The notes: a model not told the origin generated them from the letters alone. A stretch of 64,000 nt of DNA from Spirochaetota bacterium (GCA_016214035.1 JACRPF010000019.1:1-64000); one strand, 5' to 3'; positions 44,251 to 53,760 are shown, counted from the first letter of the stretch. A program made the numbers and translations.

Positions 44251-44274
44251 ATAACGCGTGTTACCGCATCAACC

Positions 44275-46335
44275 CTATTCCCTCACTCCCCACCGCTCAT
44301 CAAAAAAACCACTTGCGACAACTGTATCATTCGTCGCCTTCCGCGGTTCTTCCTCCACCTTCAGCACCGCCCAGTCGCCGAGCTTCGCAAACTGAAGCGC
44401 ATTGTTTCCGCGCCAGTCCTTTTCCGGTATCGTATGACCGGTGTTGACCACGATATATTTTTTCGGATTGAGCGGATTGGGATAGATGAACACCGGCAGA
44501 TTATCCTTTGCCGTATAGCGGTTGCTTCCCATCGTGATAGTATCTTTCGACCAGCGCACCGGCAGTTTGTCGGCAACGCGGGCAAGGAATTTATTCCCCG
44601 CCGGGTCGCCGAATACGACAAGATTATTTTTGGCGATATCGTCGGCGCTGATGTCGGTGTCGTTCTTCACGCGCACGTCACCGCGCAGCCACTTTGCGTA
44701 CATGAACGAGAACCGGTCGAGGAGCGCCAGCGCCTTATCCTGAGCAATCGGATTATCCGGCGTACCGGTGGGTTTCACGCAGAGGAATGATTCCATGAAC
44801 GCGTCGTCGATGGGCCCCTGCAGTCCGTGTATCTTTCTGAGTGCGCCGTTCGTCGACATGATCGGTACGGTCGCAAGCGCCCAGCCTTTCGATGTTCTTG
44901 CAAATGCGGCGTTGACATTCGCCGGCATCTTCGGAACTTTTATCGTAACACCGTTGATCGATACATTATCAGGCGGCGGCATTTCCAGTGTGAAATATTC
45001 CACGTTCGTTACGGTGACCGCGACACTTTTGCCGCCGTCCTTGCGCACCGCATCAACCTCGGCGCGGAGATAATGCTGCGTGAGCGCGTCGACGCGGAAC
45101 CAGAAGCAGTGATTATAGCGTGTCGTATACGTCACAAACCGTATGCGGTCGGGAACTGTTCTCGGCTTTGCGAGCGCCGCATCGATGAACGCATCGGATT
45201 GCGCCTTGCTGTCCGGATGCCACTTATGACCGGTCTTGGGGCCGACGAGGAAGATTATCGGATATTCCGTCGTCGACCAGTTCAGTCCGTCCTGTGTGAA
45301 ATGAACACCGAGCTGTTCAAGCGCCTCGCGCATGTTTATGGACGCCTGCAGCTGCTTGTCGTCCTCGCCGCCGTATCCCACAACGGGCAGATTAAGTGCG
45401 TTGCGTGCCGCCGAATCCGCATCCAGCACCGGCAATACGGCGGTCTCCGTTGCGGTGAGATTCGACACTTTCGTGAAGCGTATCGTCTCGGTGAAACCCG
45501 CGCCGGATTCGAGCGCCGCCCAGCGGTCCGGGTGATGCATGCCGAGATGCCACGCGCCGCCGCCGCCCATGGAGAATCCGCGGAGCACTATTTTCGACGC
45601 GTCGATAGTGTAGCGCGACTGCACCGACGCCATTGCTTCGAAAACGTCCGTCTCGCCGGCAAAGCGATATGCATTATTCCAGCGGCCGTACACTTCAAGG
45701 CGTATATAATCCACGTTCGTGGGTGCCGCATTGGTGGTCTCACGTGAGACTATGAAATTCACTTCGCTTAAGGTAGCGCCGCGCCCGTGAAGGATGACAT
45801 CGAGACGTGACGGCCTGCCTTTATAAGCGGCGGGGATGATAAGCGCATACGGCTGAACGGTTCCGTCGAGTTTCGAGCGGTATCCGCGCACCACCTGTCC
45901 CGCGCGGTTCGTCCAGGGAGCGCGGCCCTCGGCAAGGTCACGGCTCCGCGCAAGCCCCGTGTCGAGCACCTTGAGCGCGTCGGTGACGAAACGGGCCTCG
46001 AAAAATTCCTCGTTCGTGAAACGGAGGAGCATCGCCCCCGCCCGGTGAAATACCTCTACATCGGCGAGGAGTACGTCGTCGATCTTTGCCTCTCTGAGCG
46101 CGGCAATGGCGTTCGACAGCTCGTCAACCTTTTCGGATACAACGGCAATCTGGTCGGGACTGACGATGAATTTCTTTTTCGGCGCCGGTTTCGCAGGCTG
46201 CGCAACACGATTCGTAGTGGTTGCCGGTCGTTTGAACACATCCACCGCTGCCGTCTGGTTCGTCTGACCACTCAGCGCAGCGCCGGCAAGCGAGCACCAT
46301 ACTATCAATATGCATCGTTTCATTTGTTTGTTCAT
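44275..46335 (-). CDS. Secreted alpha/beta hydrolase (prolyl-oligopeptidase/esterase-like)
   Basis: The 686-residue protein starts with a signal peptide (MKRCILIVWCSLAGAALSGQ). After a helical spacer (about 50-130) comes an alpha/beta hydrolase domain with YALIIPAAYKGRPSRLDVILHGRG, the nucleophile elbow GFSMGGGGAWHLGMHHPDRWAALESGAG and a late His in VGPKTGHKWHPDSK. It resembles the S9-like esterases seen in polysaccharide degraders, where the C-terminal part is a beta domain. I use the start at 46335; the frame runs 55 codons further upstream through the terminator of the next gene. A Met four codons later (MKRC) is possible. Confidence 0.85.
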   Translation of the reverse strand: MNKQMKRCILIVWCSLAGAALSGQTNQTAAVDVFKRPATTTNRVAQPAKPAPKKKFIVSPDQIAVVSEKVDELSNAIAALREAKIDDVLLADVEVFHRAGAMLLRFTNEEFFEARFVTDALKVLDTGLARSRDLAEGRAPWTNRAGQVVRGYRSKLDGTVQPYALIIPAAYKGRPSRLDVILHGRGATLSEVNFIVSRETTNAAPTNVDYIRLEVYGRWNNAYRFAGETDVFEAMASVQSRYTIDASKIVLRGFSMGGGGAWHLGMHHPDRWAALESGAGFTETIRFTKVSNLTATETAVLPVLDADSAARNALNLPVVGYGGEDDKQLQASINMREALEQLGVHFTQDGLNWSTTEYPIIFLVGPKTGHKWHPDSKAQSDAFIDAALAKPRTVPDRIRFVTYTTRYNHCFWFRVDALTQHYLRAEVDAVRKDGGKSVAVTVTNVEYFTLEMPPPDNVSINGVTIKVPKMPANVNAAFARTSKGWALATVPIMSTNGALRKIHGLQGPIDDAFMESFLCVKPTGTPDNPIAQDKALALLDRFSFMYAKWLRGDVRVKNDTDISADDIAKNNLVVFGDPAGNKFLARVADKLPVRWSKDTITMGSNRYTAKDNLPVFIYPNPLNPKKYIVVNTGHTIPEKDWRGNNALQFAKLGDWAVLKVEEEPRKATNDTVVASGFFDERWGVRE

Positions 46336-46381
46336 AACAGCCGCCCCCGTCAAGTATTGAAAGCCCCGAAACCGGGTTGAT

Positions 46382-46418
46382 AAAAAAAAAGCCCCCGCGC
46401 CCGAAAGCGTGGAGGCTT
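46382..46418 (-). terminator. Rho-independent terminator of the Ala/Lys-rich protein gene
   Basis: On the minus strand a stem of about 11 bp (AAGCCTCCACG with CGCGGGGGCTT, one mismatch) and a small loop are followed by nine T (46382-46390). It stands 18 bases after the stop at 46436. Confidence 0.9.
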
Positions 46419-46435
46419 GTACTGCATGTTCGAAA

Positions 46436-46795
46436 TTATTTCTTAGCAGCTTCTTTTTTGACTTCTTTGACCGCTTCTTTCGTAACGGCCTTGACGTCAT
46501 TGGTCTTTACAGCCGCTTTCGCATCTTTAGCTTCAACTGCTTTGACGTGTTCGCAGACCTTGAGGCCTTTCTTTGCGCAGCCGGCGCAGACTTTCGCAGC
46601 TTCGACCTTGGTTTCATTGGTCTTTGCAGCTTCAGCCTTCGCACAGCCTTTCGCGTCAACAGCCTTGTCAGCCGCCTTCGCTTCGGTCTTTACCGCGGCT
46701 TTTGCTGCAGCGGCGGGGGCTTTCGCAGTTTCAGCCGCAAACGCAAACGCGCCCGCAAGAATCACTGCTGAAAGCATCATGATGAAATGCTTCAT
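46436..46795 (-). CDS. Small secreted Ala/Lys-rich protein with CxxC
   Basis: The 119-residue protein has a clear signal peptide (MKHFIMMLSAVILAGAFAFA, cut near residue 21). The mature part is almost only Ala, Lys, Val, Glu and Asp, with four Cys at 51, 70, 73 and 81; C70-A-G-C73 is a CxxC and could bind metal or form disulfides. The start has GGAGG seven bases upstream and the gene has its own terminator, so it is a real monocistronic gene. I know no family. The Ala/Lys/Pro style recalls the tail of the sigma factor at 38951. Confidence 0.8.
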   Translation of the reverse strand: MKHFIMMLSAVILAGAFAFAAETAKAPAAAAKAAVKTEAKAADKAVDAKGCAKAEAAKTNETKVEAAKVCAGCAKKGLKVCEHVKAVEAKDAKAAVKTNDVKAVTKEAVKEVKKEAAKK

Positions 46796-46910
46796 AGAGA
46801 TACCTCCAATATTTTCAGCACCGTGAGATGCCGTCCGAGATTATGACGAATCCCGAATTGAGTGCAGATATTATCCGCAGATTTATTTTTGTCAAGCGAA
46901 CCGCTAGGGG

Positions 46911-48053
46911 TCAAACGGTTGCAGACAGACGCATGCGCTTATACGAGGCTACACCAATGATAAAATATACGAGCGAGAGCACCGTCAGCGCCGCCAGTTC
47001 ATAGACGATATCGTTGAAGCCGCAGCCGAACGTGACCACCTTGGTAAGCGCGCTCACCGCATGCGTGGGCGGCAGTATATCGAAGAGGGCGATAGTCCTT
47101 CCGAACACGGTAAAGAGTTCAAGCCTTGGAATCGGGAATATTGAACCCGAGAAGAACATGAGCAGGATGAAGGGGAAATTGGCGATGACGAACGCCTCAA
47201 GCGGTGTGCGCGAAAAACACCCGATGATAAGCCCCGCGCCGATTATCGAAAAAGCCGTGAGCAGTCCGATAAGGAACACCGCCCAGAGCGGACCGCTCGC
47301 GTGAAATCCAAGCGCGAATGCGGTTCCCATTGTCGCGAGTATCGACACGGCGGCGAGGAGGAGCATCGCAAGCGTTATGCCGCCGAGTATATCGAACGCC
47401 GACGCGCGGGTGAGCCGGAGGCGTTTAAGCGCGCCCGTCTCGTAATCGCGCGCGACGGTCATCGCCACGATGAAGAGAAGCATGATGACGGACAGTACGA
47501 ATATGCCGGGGACATACATGTCGAATTCCGATTTCTGCGACGATGTACCGAGCGCTTTTTCGTTGAAGGTGATGAGCGGCGTGCGTCCGGTGAGCGACGC
47601 GATATACGGCTCGAGTATTGTTGAAGCGACGATGATGCACACCGAATAGTACGGATTGGAAAGATTGCCGATGATATGCACGTTCACCGACGGCGCGCTG
47701 CCGGTACGTACGCGGGCGACGTCATCAGCGAACGATGCGGGAACGGCAAGCGCGGCATCCGCTTTGCCGTCGGTAAGGATAGCTTCGGCTTCCGCGCGGT
47801 TGGAAAGGACGCTTACTTTCAGCATCGGAGAGCCGTTCACGTAGGTCGACGCACGGAGTTTTTCGATGAGCGGGACCAGTGCATTCGAGCGTGTCTCATC
47901 GCAGACGATGAGCCGGTACGCGGTGGTGCCGCCGAAGGTGATGATCTTGTACAGACCGATGAAAAGCGCCGCCGAGAGCACGGTGAGGAGCACCACCAGG
48001 ATATCTCGCCGCATCTCGCGTACGGTTTTTGTAAAGACGGCGATGAGTTTCAT
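46911..48053 (-). CDS. ABC-2 type transporter permease
   Basis: The 380-residue protein has one N-terminal helix (about 18-38), a large outer domain with LPLIEKLRASTYVN-type sequence, and a C-terminal bundle of five or six helices (about 185-375) with the ABC-2 block YETGALKRLRLTRASAFDILGGI and PTHAVSALTKVVTFG. It forms an exporter with the ATPase upstream (overlap of four bases). The cargo is unknown; drugs, lipids or glycans are possible. Confidence 0.9.
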   Translation of the reverse strand: MKLIAVFTKTVREMRRDILVVLLTVLSAALFIGLYKIITFGGTTAYRLIVCDETRSNALVPLIEKLRASTYVNGSPMLKVSVLSNRAEAEAILTDGKADAALAVPASFADDVARVRTGSAPSVNVHIIGNLSNPYYSVCIIVASTILEPYIASLTGRTPLITFNEKALGTSSQKSEFDMYVPGIFVLSVIMLLFIVAMTVARDYETGALKRLRLTRASAFDILGGITLAMLLLAAVSILATMGTAFALGFHASGPLWAVFLIGLLTAFSIIGAGLIIGCFSRTPLEAFVIANFPFILLMFFSGSIFPIPRLELFTVFGRTIALFDILPPTHAVSALTKVVTFGCGFNDIVYELAALTVLSLVYFIIGVASYKRMRLSATV

Positions 48054-48991
48054 TCGCGAAGCCTCCGCCCCGTCATCGCGATAAATACATCCTCAAGCGT
48101 GTTCGCGCGCAGTTTCATCTCGTCGGCGGTCACCGACGCCTTTTTCAGGCGCTCGGCGATGGCACCCATCGACGAGACCATATCATGATCGCGCACCAGA
48201 AGCGATGCATCGCGCACCGTTACCGTGAACATTCCCGTCAACGCATCACCGGCGCGCACCGCCGCGGCGTTTTCGGCGAACGTTATTTCAAGCACATCGC
48301 CGGCGCCTTCGCGGCTTTTCAATGCGTCGGGTGTGTCAAGCGCGATAAGCGTTCCGCGGTCGATTATCGCCACGCGGTCGGCAAGCCGCTCGGCTTCATC
48401 CATGTTGTGCGTGGTGAGTATGACGGTCTTGCCGTGTTCACGCGAAAGCGCCCGTATATAATCGCGGACAAGCGTTCTGCTTTGCGGATCGAGCCCCGCC
48501 TCGGGTTCGTCGAGCACAACAATGGATGGATTGTGGATGAGCGAGAGCGCGATGTTCAGCCGCCGCTTCATGCCGCCGGAAAGCGTCTTCGCCGCTTTAT
48601 TTCGCTTTTCAAAAAGACCGAGTCCGGTGAGCAGGTCGTCGGCACGTTTCGTGCGCTCCTTGTGCGGTACATCGTACATCGACGCGAGAAAAAGAAGCTG
48701 TTCGCGGCAGGTGAGCTTTTCCCAGAGTATCAGCTCCTGCGGACAGCAGCCGACGATGCCCTTCACCGCGCGCGTGTCATGACCGACGGAGCGTCCGTCG
48801 ATGAATACGTCGCCTTCGGTCGGACGCATGAGACCGCAGATGATATTAATGGATGTAGTCTTGCCGGCGCCGTTGGGGCCGAGAAAACCGAATATCTCGC
48901 CGCGCACTACTGATATCGTCAGCCTGTCGACGGCGGTGAACGATCCGTAGCGTTTTGTTACCGCTTCGGTGTGTATGGCTATGTCGTCCAT
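48050..48991 (-). CDS. ABC transporter ATP-binding protein
   Basis: The 313-residue protein has Walker A GPNGAGKTT (about 38-46), Q-loop CCPQELILWEKLT, signature LSGGMKRRLNIALSL, Walker B IVVLDEPEAGLD and the H-loop in ILTTHNMDEAERLADR. A C-terminal domain (about 225-313) is usual in ABC-2 exporters of this type. It powers the permease encoded next. The upstream start lies about 40 bases after the preceding gene's end. Confidence 0.95.
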   Translation of the reverse strand: MDDIAIHTEAVTKRYGSFTAVDRLTISVVRGEIFGFLGPNGAGKTTSINIICGLMRPTEGDVFIDGRSVGHDTRAVKGIVGCCPQELILWEKLTCREQLLFLASMYDVPHKERTKRADDLLTGLGLFEKRNKAAKTLSGGMKRRLNIALSLIHNPSIVVLDEPEAGLDPQSRTLVRDYIRALSREHGKTVILTTHNMDEAERLADRVAIIDRGTLIALDTPDALKSREGAGDVLEITFAENAAAVRAGDALTGMFTVTVRDASLLVRDHDMVSSMGAIAERLKKASVTADEMKLRANTLEDVFIAMTGRRLRE

Positions 48992-49033
48992 ACGTGCTAT
49001 GATATAGCCGAATCAGCCGCTAATCAAGCCGTT

Positions 49034-50194
49034 TCAGCGTTTCTTCTTTTTCGATACGGATTTCGTTTTTTTCGTCTTCACTGTCGGCTTTGCTGCCGCC
49101 GCTTTCGGAGTCTTTCCCGCACGCCGTGCCTCTTTCTGGCGGTGACATTCTTCTATAATCATGATCTGCTGACGCACCTGCTCGGGTGTTATCTCAAGCG
49201 GGGAACCTTCTGTGAGTGTACGATAGAGCATATTGTAGAAGCCGCCCGATATCGCCTTGAAGAGATCGGCCTGATCCTGCGGCACATCCCACGACGCTTC
49301 CTTCCAGGGAAGCTGCTCAGTGCAGTACAAGGGCGTACCGTCGGGTCCGGTAATCGGGTCTTTGCTGAACGTCTGTTTCGGCGCTTCGGCGGGATTGAAA
49401 TACTTCCAATCCAAGTGCGTCATCGAGCCTTTCAGTCCGCCGTTCACCGCCTGCACTTCGTAGGTGAAGCCGGAATATGGATGACAGGATGATATTTCCA
49501 CTTCGATGACCGGACGTCCCGGGGCCTTCATCACGAGTTGGACGAAGTCCTCGGCGCCACCGAGCGCGTTGGCGCTGTCCATGTGACAGACCACCTCGGG
49601 CATTCCCTTGTAGTCGAGAAAGCGCAGCGCCTGATCGAGCGGATGCGGACCGGTGTTGAGGAGATTGCCGGCATAGAAAGCGTCGAACGTCTGCCAGTCC
49701 CAGCGGCGTCCGAAATTGCTGAACGCGATCTTTATTTTTACCGGACGCCCGAGTATGCCCGAATCGACGACTTCTTTAACCTTGCGGAAATACGGTGCGT
49801 AGCGCGACTGCTGAAATATGGCGAACACCTTCTTCGTCCGTTTCGCCGTTGCGATGAGCTCATCGACCTCTTTTGCGTAGCGGGCAAGCGGCTTTTCGCA
49901 GACAACATTAAAGCCCTTCTCCATTATCTCTTTGGTTATCTTCGGGTGCATGTGGCTGAGCGACGCATTGATGATGACGTCGATATCCTTGTGTTTGAAG
50001 ATATCGCGGTAATCGGCGTAGAGCCTGCAGTCGTCTCCGTAATTATATACCTTCTTCGCCCGTTCACGCCGTACGGCTATGGGGTCCGCAATGGCCACTA
50101 TTTTGTACTGTTCCGGCGCGATAACAAGGTATTTGGCATGTATGTCGGCGCCGCTTCTGCCCTGACCGATGATGGCAACGCGTATCTGCTTCAT
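49034..50194 (-). CDS. Gfo/Idh/MocA-family oxidoreductase with Lys-rich tail
   Basis: The NAD(P)-dependent sugar dehydrogenase has the Rossmann start RVAIIGQGRSGADIHAKYL, the family block VVCEKPLARYAKEVDELI with the catalytic EKP Lys near residue 96, and GPHPLDQALRFLDY. The last 25 residues are mostly Lys, Ala, Thr and Ser (TVKTKKTKSVSKKKKR), which is not part of the fold. The start has AGGAGCAGTT. It probably acts on a sugar or inositol derivative together with the nearby amidohydrolase. Confidence 0.92.
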   Translation of the reverse strand: MKQIRVAIIGQGRSGADIHAKYLVIAPEQYKIVAIADPIAVRRERAKKVYNYGDDCRLYADYRDIFKHKDIDVIINASLSHMHPKITKEIMEKGFNVVCEKPLARYAKEVDELIATAKRTKKVFAIFQQSRYAPYFRKVKEVVDSGILGRPVKIKIAFSNFGRRWDWQTFDAFYAGNLLNTGPHPLDQALRFLDYKGMPEVVCHMDSANALGGAEDFVQLVMKAPGRPVIEVEISSCHPYSGFTYEVQAVNGGLKGSMTHLDWKYFNPAEAPKQTFSKDPITGPDGTPLYCTEQLPWKEASWDVPQDQADLFKAISGGFYNMLYRTLTEGSPLEITPEQVRQQIMIIEECHRQKEARRAGKTPKAAAAKPTVKTKKTKSVSKKKKR

Positions 50195-50310
50195 AACTGC
50201 TCCTGAAATAGTGATGTATGACGCATAATATCATGCCGGTGTTCGGGTTAGAGTATGGACATTTGCCGAAAAGGACATGGACGAACAGGGAAACATGAAA
50301 CTAGTTCCGC

Positions 50311-51570
50311 TCACCCGAACAGGAAGCGCTCGGGATTCTCGCTGATGAACCGGTTCCTGTCGGCGAAACTCAGTTCGGCGGTTGATGAGAAGTGCTCGAA
50401 GTAACTCGTATACGAATCGGTGTGCAGCAGATTGATCATGAAATCGGTGCCGAAGCATATTTTCGACTTAAGACGATCTATCGCTCCCGCATCACCGCGG
50501 CAGGTCTTCACTATCGTATCATTGAGCCTGCGGTAATCTTCATCCGAAAAACAAAGGTATGAAATATCGGTATACACGTTCGCTTTTGACCGGGCAAGTT
50601 CCGACACTGCTTTCGCCCATGCGGTCGGCTTCTTTTCGAGCGGCCCGCCGAAGTGGGCGAGGTTAACCGTGAGCGACGGGTATACTTTGTCGGCAAGTAC
50701 AGCCCCCCACGTCTTCGGCGATGCGAACGACAATGCGTCATTCTTGTCAGCGGTGAGAAAGCCGCCGCCGGAGCAGTGCGTGGTGACCGGAATACCGCGA
50801 GCGATACAACATTCATAGATATCACATACCTTTTCACGGGCGGCATCGTCGTCGGGCCACGGGTTGTATCCCGCCGGCGGATACACTTTTATTCCGGCGA
50901 ACAGATAATTGTAATCGAATGCGGCATCGTTGATGTTGCCGCTGAACGTCCCCATCTTCGCATGCAGTTTTGCGTGCCGCGCTTCCGGCGATTCCTTCGT
51001 CACCGAACCGAAGTATTTGCCGAGCAGATCACGCACACCCGAACGCGCGGGCGTTCCGTCACGTTCATAATTATCCGGGTTGATGCCGAGGAACGGATAC
51101 ACTTCAAAAAGCGGCGCGGTACCGTGTTTTCGGTGATGGTCCGCATACTCGCGGATGCCGTTGAGAAGATCGATGACCTGTTCGCGCACCGGTTTGTGCG
51201 AGAGTTTATTGTAATGGATGTCCGGATACGTAGCCGCATACTTGCTGCCGAAGTCCATGACGAGCGGCGTTATTATCATCCGGTCGTACGCCTCGCCCGC
51301 GATAACGATGCGTCCGTGCATATCGCGGAACCGCGCAAGATCGGCCTCCATGGCGATGAGATATTCGCAGATGGAGTGCTCCATAATGGAAAGCAGATTG
51401 GCTATCTTTTTCAGATTCGCGCCCGCGATGATGCTGCCGATGAACGGTATCGCGTTGATGGCAATGAGCCGGTCGAGATCGATGCGCCGGATGAATGCGA
51501 GCAGATTCGGATGACTCAGGTTCATCACATGACAGTGTATGTCGTAACAGTAGCGCTTGCCGTTGAGCAT
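50311..51570 (-). CDS. Amidohydrolase-2 type TIM-barrel metal hydrolase
   Basis: The 419-residue protein has the N-terminal metal motif DIHCH (residues about 10-14), a His in IPVTTHCSGGG, a further His in VNLAHFGGP and the late Asp in CFGTDFMINLLH, all in the order expected for amidohydrolase-2 enzymes (decarboxylases or lactonases). The substrate is unknown. It is encoded between a lipoprotein and the Gfo/Idh gene on the same strand. Confidence 0.85.
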   Translation of the reverse strand: MLNGKRYCYDIHCHVMNLSHPNLLAFIRRIDLDRLIAINAIPFIGSIIAGANLKKIANLLSIMEHSICEYLIAMEADLARFRDMHGRIVIAGEAYDRMIITPLVMDFGSKYAATYPDIHYNKLSHKPVREQVIDLLNGIREYADHHRKHGTAPLFEVYPFLGINPDNYERDGTPARSGVRDLLGKYFGSVTKESPEARHAKLHAKMGTFSGNINDAAFDYNYLFAGIKVYPPAGYNPWPDDDAAREKVCDIYECCIARGIPVTTHCSGGGFLTADKNDALSFASPKTWGAVLADKVYPSLTVNLAHFGGPLEKKPTAWAKAVSELARSKANVYTDISYLCFSDEDYRRLNDTIVKTCRGDAGAIDRLKSKICFGTDFMINLLHTDSYTSYFEHFSSTAELSFADRNRFISENPERFLFG

Positions 51571-51588
51571 GGATCATATCACCGTTTG

Positions 51589-52515
51589 TCAGGGTACTAT
51601 CGTGATGATCTTCCGCTGGCCAGTGTTCTGATTCGTATCGCCCAGCGTGTAGAGTTTCGTGCCGTCGGTCGTAAGCCCCTGCGCCGAGCCTATCGTTTTG
51701 TTTAATTTACCTTTATATTCAAGCGTTGCTGCATCGATCACAAAAATGGTCCTGGCTTGAGTTTCCTGCCACTGGATACGATCGCCGTCCTTGCGGGGTG
51801 TACGGAACAGGCAATAGAGGTTGCCGTTCAGCAGCGCAATTCCGGAACAACTGCCCCCCGGCACCCGCATGCTGACGATCTGTACCGGGCCATACTGGTT
51901 CGCATTCGAAAATGCAAACGTGTACTTTCTGATCATCTCATATTCCATAGGCGTTTCGCTTTCCGGGTAGATGCTGTCCGTCTGTATGGGCTTGTGCTGG
52001 CGTACAAACCAGAACGTGTTGTCCGCGGTGTTCATGATGATGTGCTTTACCTGAAATCCGTAGAACCGCCGCCAATCGATGGACTGTTCTATGGTGATGT
52101 TGGAATATACGTCTTTCTGCCGCAGCAATACCGGGTAGCAGCTCTGATCGACGCGTCCGGTGGTCATGATATTGCTCCCGGATATGAAGCATCCGTAGTA
52201 CAGCTGGCCGCCGTCGATGTTCACCAAATGATTGCTGCCGGTGGCGATGTTCTGCATATAGATCTGATTGCCGTTCATCATGATGATGTTCGTGCTGTCG
52301 GTTGCGATGGAGAAATCATCCCCGATGTACCATTGCACCGTGTTCGTATCCTGCGTGATGGCGCAGTTGAGCGCCGGCAGGTTGAACACATCAAGATCGG
52401 ATGCGGGGGCTATCCCCACAAGCATCTCGAACGGACGGGCGTTGGGCGTGCAGCTGAAGAATAGTACCGCGATGACTGCTGCAAGTATGGTATGTATGAA
52501 GATGTTTTTTTTCAT
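51589..52515 (-). CDS. Lipoprotein, probable beta-propeller
   Basis: The 308-residue protein begins MKKNIFIHTILAAVIAVLFFSC, a lipoprotein signal with Cys at residue 22. The rest has repeating beta segments (NQIYMQNIATGSNHLVNIDGGQLYYG, GIALLNGNLYCLFRTP, TIFVIDAATLEYKGKLN, GLTTDGTKLYTLGDTN) that look like propeller blades. I recognise no family. It is 11 bases after the CsgG/barrel gene and probably in one operon with it. Confidence 0.75.
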   Translation of the reverse strand: MKKNIFIHTILAAVIAVLFFSCTPNARPFEMLVGIAPASDLDVFNLPALNCAITQDTNTVQWYIGDDFSIATDSTNIIMMNGNQIYMQNIATGSNHLVNIDGGQLYYGCFISGSNIMTTGRVDQSCYPVLLRQKDVYSNITIEQSIDWRRFYGFQVKHIIMNTADNTFWFVRQHKPIQTDSIYPESETPMEYEMIRKYTFAFSNANQYGPVQIVSMRVPGGSCSGIALLNGNLYCLFRTPRKDGDRIQWQETQARTIFVIDAATLEYKGKLNKTIGSAQGLTTDGTKLYTLGDTNQNTGQRKIITIVP

Positions 52516-52526
52516 GGCCGGTCTCC

Positions 52527-53609
52527 TTAAAATGCGAATCCCATAACGCCGTATCCCTGGCCCGACCCGTAATTGATGTCAAAGGTGTCGAATACGTCGT
52601 TCGGCGAGGAATAAAAGTTGAAGTTAAAGCCGCTTTTTACGAATATCGCGAAATGATCGAAGAGCTTCAGTTCGAGCATCATCACCGGCCCCATGCTGAA
52701 CATCCCGAAGTTCTGCGTGTAATCGCGTCCGTACAATTTCGCGTATTCCATGAGATAGAGATATCCGAGCTGCCCGCCGAGCATGACATTCACGGCGCCC
52801 ACGCGTATCATCACCGACGTGCACGGGGCGGCATACGCATTGAGCCATACGGCATGATAATCGTCGATCTTGAACGCGTTCTGGTCGCCATTATCCTGCC
52901 GTTTTCCCGTATAATAGCCGTTTGCACCGATCATCCAGGTCCACTTGAGCACATCCGTATCCTTGCCGAACAGCCGCCCGCGGAGGAACATATCGCCGCC
53001 CATGGGAGTCTCATACCGGTTCTGATTGACGGGCACCTGATTTATGTCCGGAGAACCGAATCCTGTCAGATACCCGACAGCGAACGACTCGATAAAAAAC
53101 TGGAACGAGTTGATATCCTGCTGACGTTTCTGGCCCGTAAGCTGTTCTACGAGTTCCACGATGACCGGTTCAATCTTCCCCATGTCCTCAAACTGCACGC
53201 GCGCCGATTTTTCTATCTTCGACGACTCAACCGATATCATCTCCACCGAGATGAAGTACTTGTTGCCCGCCTTCATGAGAATGCCGTAGATCATGTATTC
53301 CATGTTGAGCATCTTACCCACTTTCACGGCGCACTCGCTGTCGGTGCATCCGGTCTGCTGGAACGACTGCTCTTCGAGTATGCCCTGCATGTTCTTGCGG
53401 TCGAGCACATCGAACTTACCGCCGCCCACAAGCTCGTTCCTGAAGATATCGTTGACGATGGACGCCTCGACCAGCGGCACGTTCTTCGCCGTGAAATCGA
53501 GCACGCCCACGCGTGTTTTCTTTTCCGCCGGCGCGGCTTTCTTTGCGTTCGCATCGGCGGCGATGAGCGGTGCCAATGCCAGCAATGTTAGGATGATGAT
53601 CGTTCGCAT
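52527..53609 (-). CDS. CsgG-like domain fused to an outer-membrane beta-barrel-like domain
   Basis: The 360-residue protein has a signal peptide (about 1-20), a CsgG-type domain (about 30-165: RVGVLDFTAKNVPLVEASIVNDIFRNELVGGGKFDVLDR, then QTGCTDSECAVKVGKML and YMIYGILMK), and a C-terminal half of alternating aromatic strands ending in GYGVMGFAF. The final aromatic residue suits an outer-membrane barrel signal. The combination is unlike plain CsgG. It is the first of a two-gene unit with the lipoprotein at 51589. Confidence 0.78.
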   Translation of the reverse strand: MRTIIILTLLALAPLIAADANAKKAAPAEKKTRVGVLDFTAKNVPLVEASIVNDIFRNELVGGGKFDVLDRKNMQGILEEQSFQQTGCTDSECAVKVGKMLNMEYMIYGILMKAGNKYFISVEMISVESSKIEKSARVQFEDMGKIEPVIVELVEQLTGQKRQQDINSFQFFIESFAVGYLTGFGSPDINQVPVNQNRYETPMGGDMFLRGRLFGKDTDVLKWTWMIGANGYYTGKRQDNGDQNAFKIDDYHAVWLNAYAAPCTSVMIRVGAVNVMLGGQLGYLYLMEYAKLYGRDYTQNFGMFSMGPVMMLELKLFDHFAIFVKSGFNFNFYSSPNDVFDTFDINYGSGQGYGVMGFAF

Positions 53610-53715
53610 GGGTGGACACTCCTGACTTGTTGTTACTGCCTCATCGCGAACTTTATTTCAAAATATCGGTATTGTCAACAGATAATAACGGTTTTAGTGA
53701 TAGCTGGTGTTCCGT

Positions 53716-53743
53716 TTGACAGTACCTCACGCTGAGATATACT
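53716..53743 (+). promoter_or_regulatory. Sigma-70 promoter of rmuC
   Basis: A perfect TTGACA (53716-53721) and TATACT (53738-53743) are 16 bases apart. AAGGAG (53750-53755) and the ATG at 53761 follow, so the mRNA leader is very short. Confidence 0.82.
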
Positions 53744-53760
53744 GCCGGTAAGGAGCAGCT

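Larger units (their letters stand above)
43472..44274. other. Gene-free stretch with repeat array and cruciform
   Basis: About 800 bases hold no convincing gene. They contain the 21-bp phased array B (43602-43862) and an inverted-repeat element (44130-44250). In 43863-44129 I see nothing I can name. Short frames on the minus strand (for example 43765-44091) lack ribosome sites and family likeness. Confidence 0.75.
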
